Below, one piece after another: positions 60,846-64,000 of a stretch of DNA of 64,000 bases; position 1 is the first letter of the stretch, and every line of letters starts with the position of its first letter. Location: contig CM056385.1 in NCBI GenBank assembly GCA_029718625.1, forward strand, positions 22,157,282-22,221,281, written 5' to 3'. The position numbers were made by a program, and so were the translations under genes. Source of the stretch: Synaphobranchus kaupii (Eukaryota; Chordata; Actinopteri; Anguilliformes; Synaphobranchidae). The notes beneath the pieces are model-generated. The model was given only the letters and a program-made list of their open reading frames with translations, was not told where the DNA came from and did not search any database.

Positions 60846-61845
60846 ATGAAGAAATAATAATCCAAGTCACAGCTTCTCATGTGTTTTCCCGCATAATTTA
60901 TGCTAACAGATATTGGTGATTTTAAACATGTTTCAACCTCTCTTTTTCACTCCAGCTTTTCTGCAGTCCCGCAAGCAATTGTGGCCCCGGTTTATCTGTG
61001 TGCAAACCCAGTGCGTACGTTCTGAAGTGTCCCGGTGTCCCCGGTGCAGTGGTATGTACATTTTATGTCTCAGACTCAGGTCCCAGGGCCTCGTTGTCAC
61101 GACTTTGGCCTGGTTCATATCTCAACACTTGTGAATTGTAGTATCAGAATCCATGTCAAGAACTAGGCCCGTTACAGGTCTCGAGAATTTACGGCAGATG
61201 CAAGTCTTAAGGCCTCAGAGTGCGACCAGCAGCTGCAACAAGCCTTAAGACCATCTGGAATCTGCCCTGGGCGGATCCATCACCCAAAACCTCTGAAATC
61301 AGTGCCGTCCTAAGAGCTCTGTGTTGCTCATATGCTCGACCTAAGTCCCAAGACATTTGTCATTCAGCCCAGTGTGTGTACCAGTACCATGTCCTGAAAT
61401 CCAATCCATAGGTACGCTACCCAGCACCAAGGCATATGCATCAGGGAAGCACTGTGGGCGTCTAACAGATGAGCTGACCATGCGGAGGAGAAGCAGGAAG
61501 TCCCCAGACGGAGGAGCTGTGTAAGTATGAGTTTTGCTTTCTTTTTGTTTTTATGCACCACATTTGGTGTAGATTAGTGTATTACTACTTACAGTCTTAC
61601 ATACTTCTATGCAATCAAATCAATTTGTTTTAACTAAAACAAACTAATTTGATTATAGTTGTATGTGATACTGTCTGTAGTAATGCACTAATGGAGGGTG
61701 GGGCCTGGCCGAATTCTCAACTTTTTCGCCTTACAGCCAAACCGTTTCTGCTCCAAAAAAGTTCCATAACCCCTGCATTGTGCTCCCAACTTTCAGGGGG
61801 GGCCACAACCGCCACTTCCCCTTCATTCACACCCCATTCATACAA

Positions 61846-61973
61846 CTCCCCCACCCTTGGGGACCACCGCATCCATACGACTCCCCCACCCTTGGGGACC
61901 ACCGCATCCATACGACTCCCCCACCCTTGGGGACCACCGCATCCATACGACTCCCCCACCCTTGGGGACCACC
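61846..61973. repeat. 35-bp minisatellite, 4 copies (unit 10)
   Basis: Copies start at 61846, 61881, 61916 and 61951. Confidence 0.95.
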
Positions 61974-61990
61974 AACATTGCTCAGGTGTG

Positions 61991-62638
61991 GCACTCGGGG
62001 AATCGAACCAGCGACTTCTATCCACGTGAAGTGCGGTCCAACCTCCTACGCCACGGAGTCCTTCGCATTTTTGGTTTGTTTTTCTACAAACTTAAATGGC
62101 ACAATGGTACAATGGTACAATGGACAAAAGTTGTGTAAACCTGAATGGGGATTGAACCCCAGACCTTGGCGTTGCTAAACCAGAACCATTCCTTTGAGCC
62201 GCTGTAACTTACACTTCTTTGTTGGGTTTTCCTGCAGTGAATTCATGAAGATGCAAAAAGAGAGGAGAAAGAACATTCAAAAAGCCTGTCCCTTCTGTTG
62301 TTTTTTATACCTTTATGTACCTATGTGCTTTTGCTGCCATTTCAATTGCCCTACGGGGACAATTAAAGTTTATTGAATTTAATTGAATTCTCGCCACAAT
62401 CTTGGACAGAAAATGAGACCGCAGAAATGTAGGGGAAGAGTGAGGTTTGAACCCTGAAGTGCTGTGTCCACAGACAAAGACAATACCGTTGTGCCAAAGT
62501 ATCCTTAGCTGTTCTGTGAGCTCTGAAGTGGAGTGAAGAAGCTGAGATCATAAAAATATGAGGAATAAAGATCTAGAATGAGGTTCCTCAAGCTCACCTT
62601 CCAGAGACCAAGACTCTACCGTTATGCCACAGTGGCCT
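61991..62638 (-). repeat. tRNA-like modules T1-T4 (unit 10, T4 damaged)
   Basis: T1-T3 as in other units. T4 has lost TGAAC near 62586 (GAGGTTCCTCAAG), which removes its box B word. Confidence 0.6.
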
Positions 62639-62653
62639 TGATGTGTTTGAGGG

Positions 62654-62839
62654 TGATCACTCTATTGGGGCATATTTGACCAAAGGGAAGATTTGACTAA
62701 AGAAATGATTGCCCTCTACTGGCCCACCAACATCTCTTCCAGCAACAACTCAGGTCTCCCATCCAAGTACTAACCAAGCCCACACCTGCTCAGCTTCAGC
62801 CATTCAGCAGGAGCAGATTGCATGGTGGTACGGCTGCTG
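62654..62839 (-). mobile_element. 5S-derived SINE, unit 10
   Basis: Full copy. Confidence 0.85.
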
Positions 62840-63363
62840 ATAAAACTCGTCTGCATTTTACAATACACAAACTGCACTGTGCGTAATCTGAAACTTTTTA
62901 ATGAGAATTAATTGAAGCGTACATTTTCAGATATAATTCAAATACCATACTCTTACATTCATGGTTTGCAATAATACATGAAATGCATTGTGGGTAATCA
63001 GAATGGATTAATTGGAAAAACACATACATTAGGTACCCAGAAATAAACCTGTTTGCTGATTCATTTGAACTTCTTTTTGACTCTTTAGTTACTTATTTAG
63101 TTACTTATCTGTTTCTAAACAGACATACTTACAAAGCATTTGCATGGCATGTTGACACATATATTTACATACACAAAACATTGCGTTAGCACATAAAAAG
63201 CATTGAGAGTAAACGGTGTCAATCGAAATATGCACACATTCACAGATGTGCGATAGTAGATGAAATGCATTATAGGTACTCAGTCAATTAGTCAGAATAG
63301 CTCCCTCTGGTGGACATGGACAATTTGGCTCCCTCTGGTGGACATGAATAATTAATAATAATA

Positions 63364-63563
63364 ATGCCTGGCATTTATATAGCGTCTTTCTCACACTCAA
63401 CGCACTTTACAATGATGAGGGGTGACTTGCCTCAACCACCACCAATGTACAGCACTCACCTGGATGATGCAACGGCAGCCATTTTGCACCAGTATGCTCA
63501 CCAGACGGAGAGGGAGAGAACAATTTGTTGCCAATTAAACTGGGGGACGATTAGGTAGCAGAT
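63364..63563. mobile_element. Dispersed fish repeat, unit 10
   Basis: Copy with the common AATGCCTGGC junction. Confidence 0.5.
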
Positions 63564-63725
63564 GGAAAAAGCGAGGTTGGGAATTTAGAATTTGGTGTTC
63601 TGCAAGCCATTGATTTTGATGTAAAGTGGTTAAGATCCTTTCTGATTGTGAATTATATTTTACATTGTGGCTATTATGTTACATTGTGGCTATAAATGTT
63701 CAAATCCCCACTTTGACCACCTGTT

Positions 63726-64000
63726 GTGATTTTATTCATTAAAGCAGGCTATTATTGGACAAAGTTCACTGTCGCCATGATTCCTTCCTTTCCCATGTCC
63801 TAAATGCATAAGGGTGATAACCTAGTTAGCCTACTATTTTTCTGTTTTCCTTCAGTAATTGTCCCTATAATTAGGCTATAACACAGTTTTTTCTTTAGGC
63901 AACGTGTGCATTACACATACATTTGAGTATTTTTGTTGTATTCCTTGTTATATAAATCTAAAATAGAAACTTTCCATAATTTGTGGATACTAATCCCTTT
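63726..64000. repeat. Macrosatellite unit 11, partial (275 bp)
   Basis: First 275 bases of another copy, cut by the window edge. It matches the start of the other units, so the array continues beyond the window. Confidence 0.95.

Larger units (their letters stand above)
57382..63725. repeat. Macrosatellite unit 10 (6344 bp, hybrid)
   Basis: The left part lacks B markers (CATTTAGACAG near 57992, GTGATACC near 59661), while the right part has them (GTGTAAACC near 62134, GTAAAGTGG near 63621). This suggests recombination between about 59670 and 62130. Private changes are a 5-bp loss that removes the box B word of the fourth tRNA-like module near 62586 and a 9-bp loss near 63648. The minisatellite has four copies and the C tract is 8 bases. 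The 35-bp inverted repeat lies at 58280-58449. Confidence 0.97.

Noticed and set aside
1..64000. rDNA, histone or snRNA gene repeat
   Set aside because: No 18S/28S, histone or snRNA sequence is recognisable in the unit.
1..64000. Endogenous virus or autonomous transposon as the repeat unit
   Set aside because: No reverse transcriptase, integrase, transposase or capsid frames and no long terminal repeats at unit junctions.

Overview
This window is one uninterrupted tandem array. A unit of about 6.3-6.5 kb repeats head to tail ten full times, and the first 275 bases of an eleventh copy close the window. Taking position 1 as the arbitrary phase, units start at 1, 6483, 12925, 19264, 25620, 31946, 38267, 44613, 50970, 57382 and 63726. 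The copies are nearly identical by eye, so this is a young or actively homogenised macrosatellite. I found no conventional protein-coding gene, rRNA gene or intact tRNA gene. Every open frame is short, recurs once per unit and mostly crosses repeats.

The DNA is eukaryotic and looks like a ray-finned fish. Each unit carries a tRNA-derived SINE with the tail widespread in teleosts, a 5S-rRNA-headed SINE (SINE3 type), a dispersed repeat I recognise from fish genomes without being able to name its family, splice signals, and AT-rich spacer with the GCTAGCTAA-type words common in fish DNA. The SINE sequence resembles copies I associate with early-branching teleosts such as eels, but that lineage guess is weak.

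Layout of one unit (unit 1 coordinates): AT-rich spacer 1-524; minus-strand tRNA-derived SINE 525-757; 35-bp inverted repeat 900-1069; spacer; a promoter-like stretch with two facing ETS sites at 1762-1849; a possible first exon ending at a donor at 2190; intron-like spacer; a large nested palindrome at 3054-3590; a possible second exon from 3701, preceded by a TGCTAAC branch site; a small hairpin at 4358-4399; a 35-bp minisatellite at 4591-4718; four tRNA-like modules on the minus strand between 4736 and 5388, interrupted by a possible terminal exon with an ATTAAA signal; a 5S-derived SINE at 5404-5589; diverged short repeats; two CTCF-like direct repeats at 6050-6089; and a dispersed repeat at 6112-6311.

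The array has internal order. Units 1-2 form one subfamily with three hairpins in the palindrome; units 3-10 have two. Units 4-9 alternate between two variant types (4, 6, 8 against 5, 7, 9), giving a dimeric higher-order repeat of about 12.7 kb. Unit 10 looks like a hybrid of the two types. Units 7 and 9 carry most of the one-base homopolymer indels and very long C tracts, which may be assembly error, real instability, or both.

The unit may be transcribed on the plus strand as a spliced, probably non-coding RNA while several Pol III-type promoters point the other way. Three CTCF-like motifs per unit, all in one orientation, recall the architecture of mammalian macrosatellites such as DXZ4. 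Both ideas are inferences from motifs.
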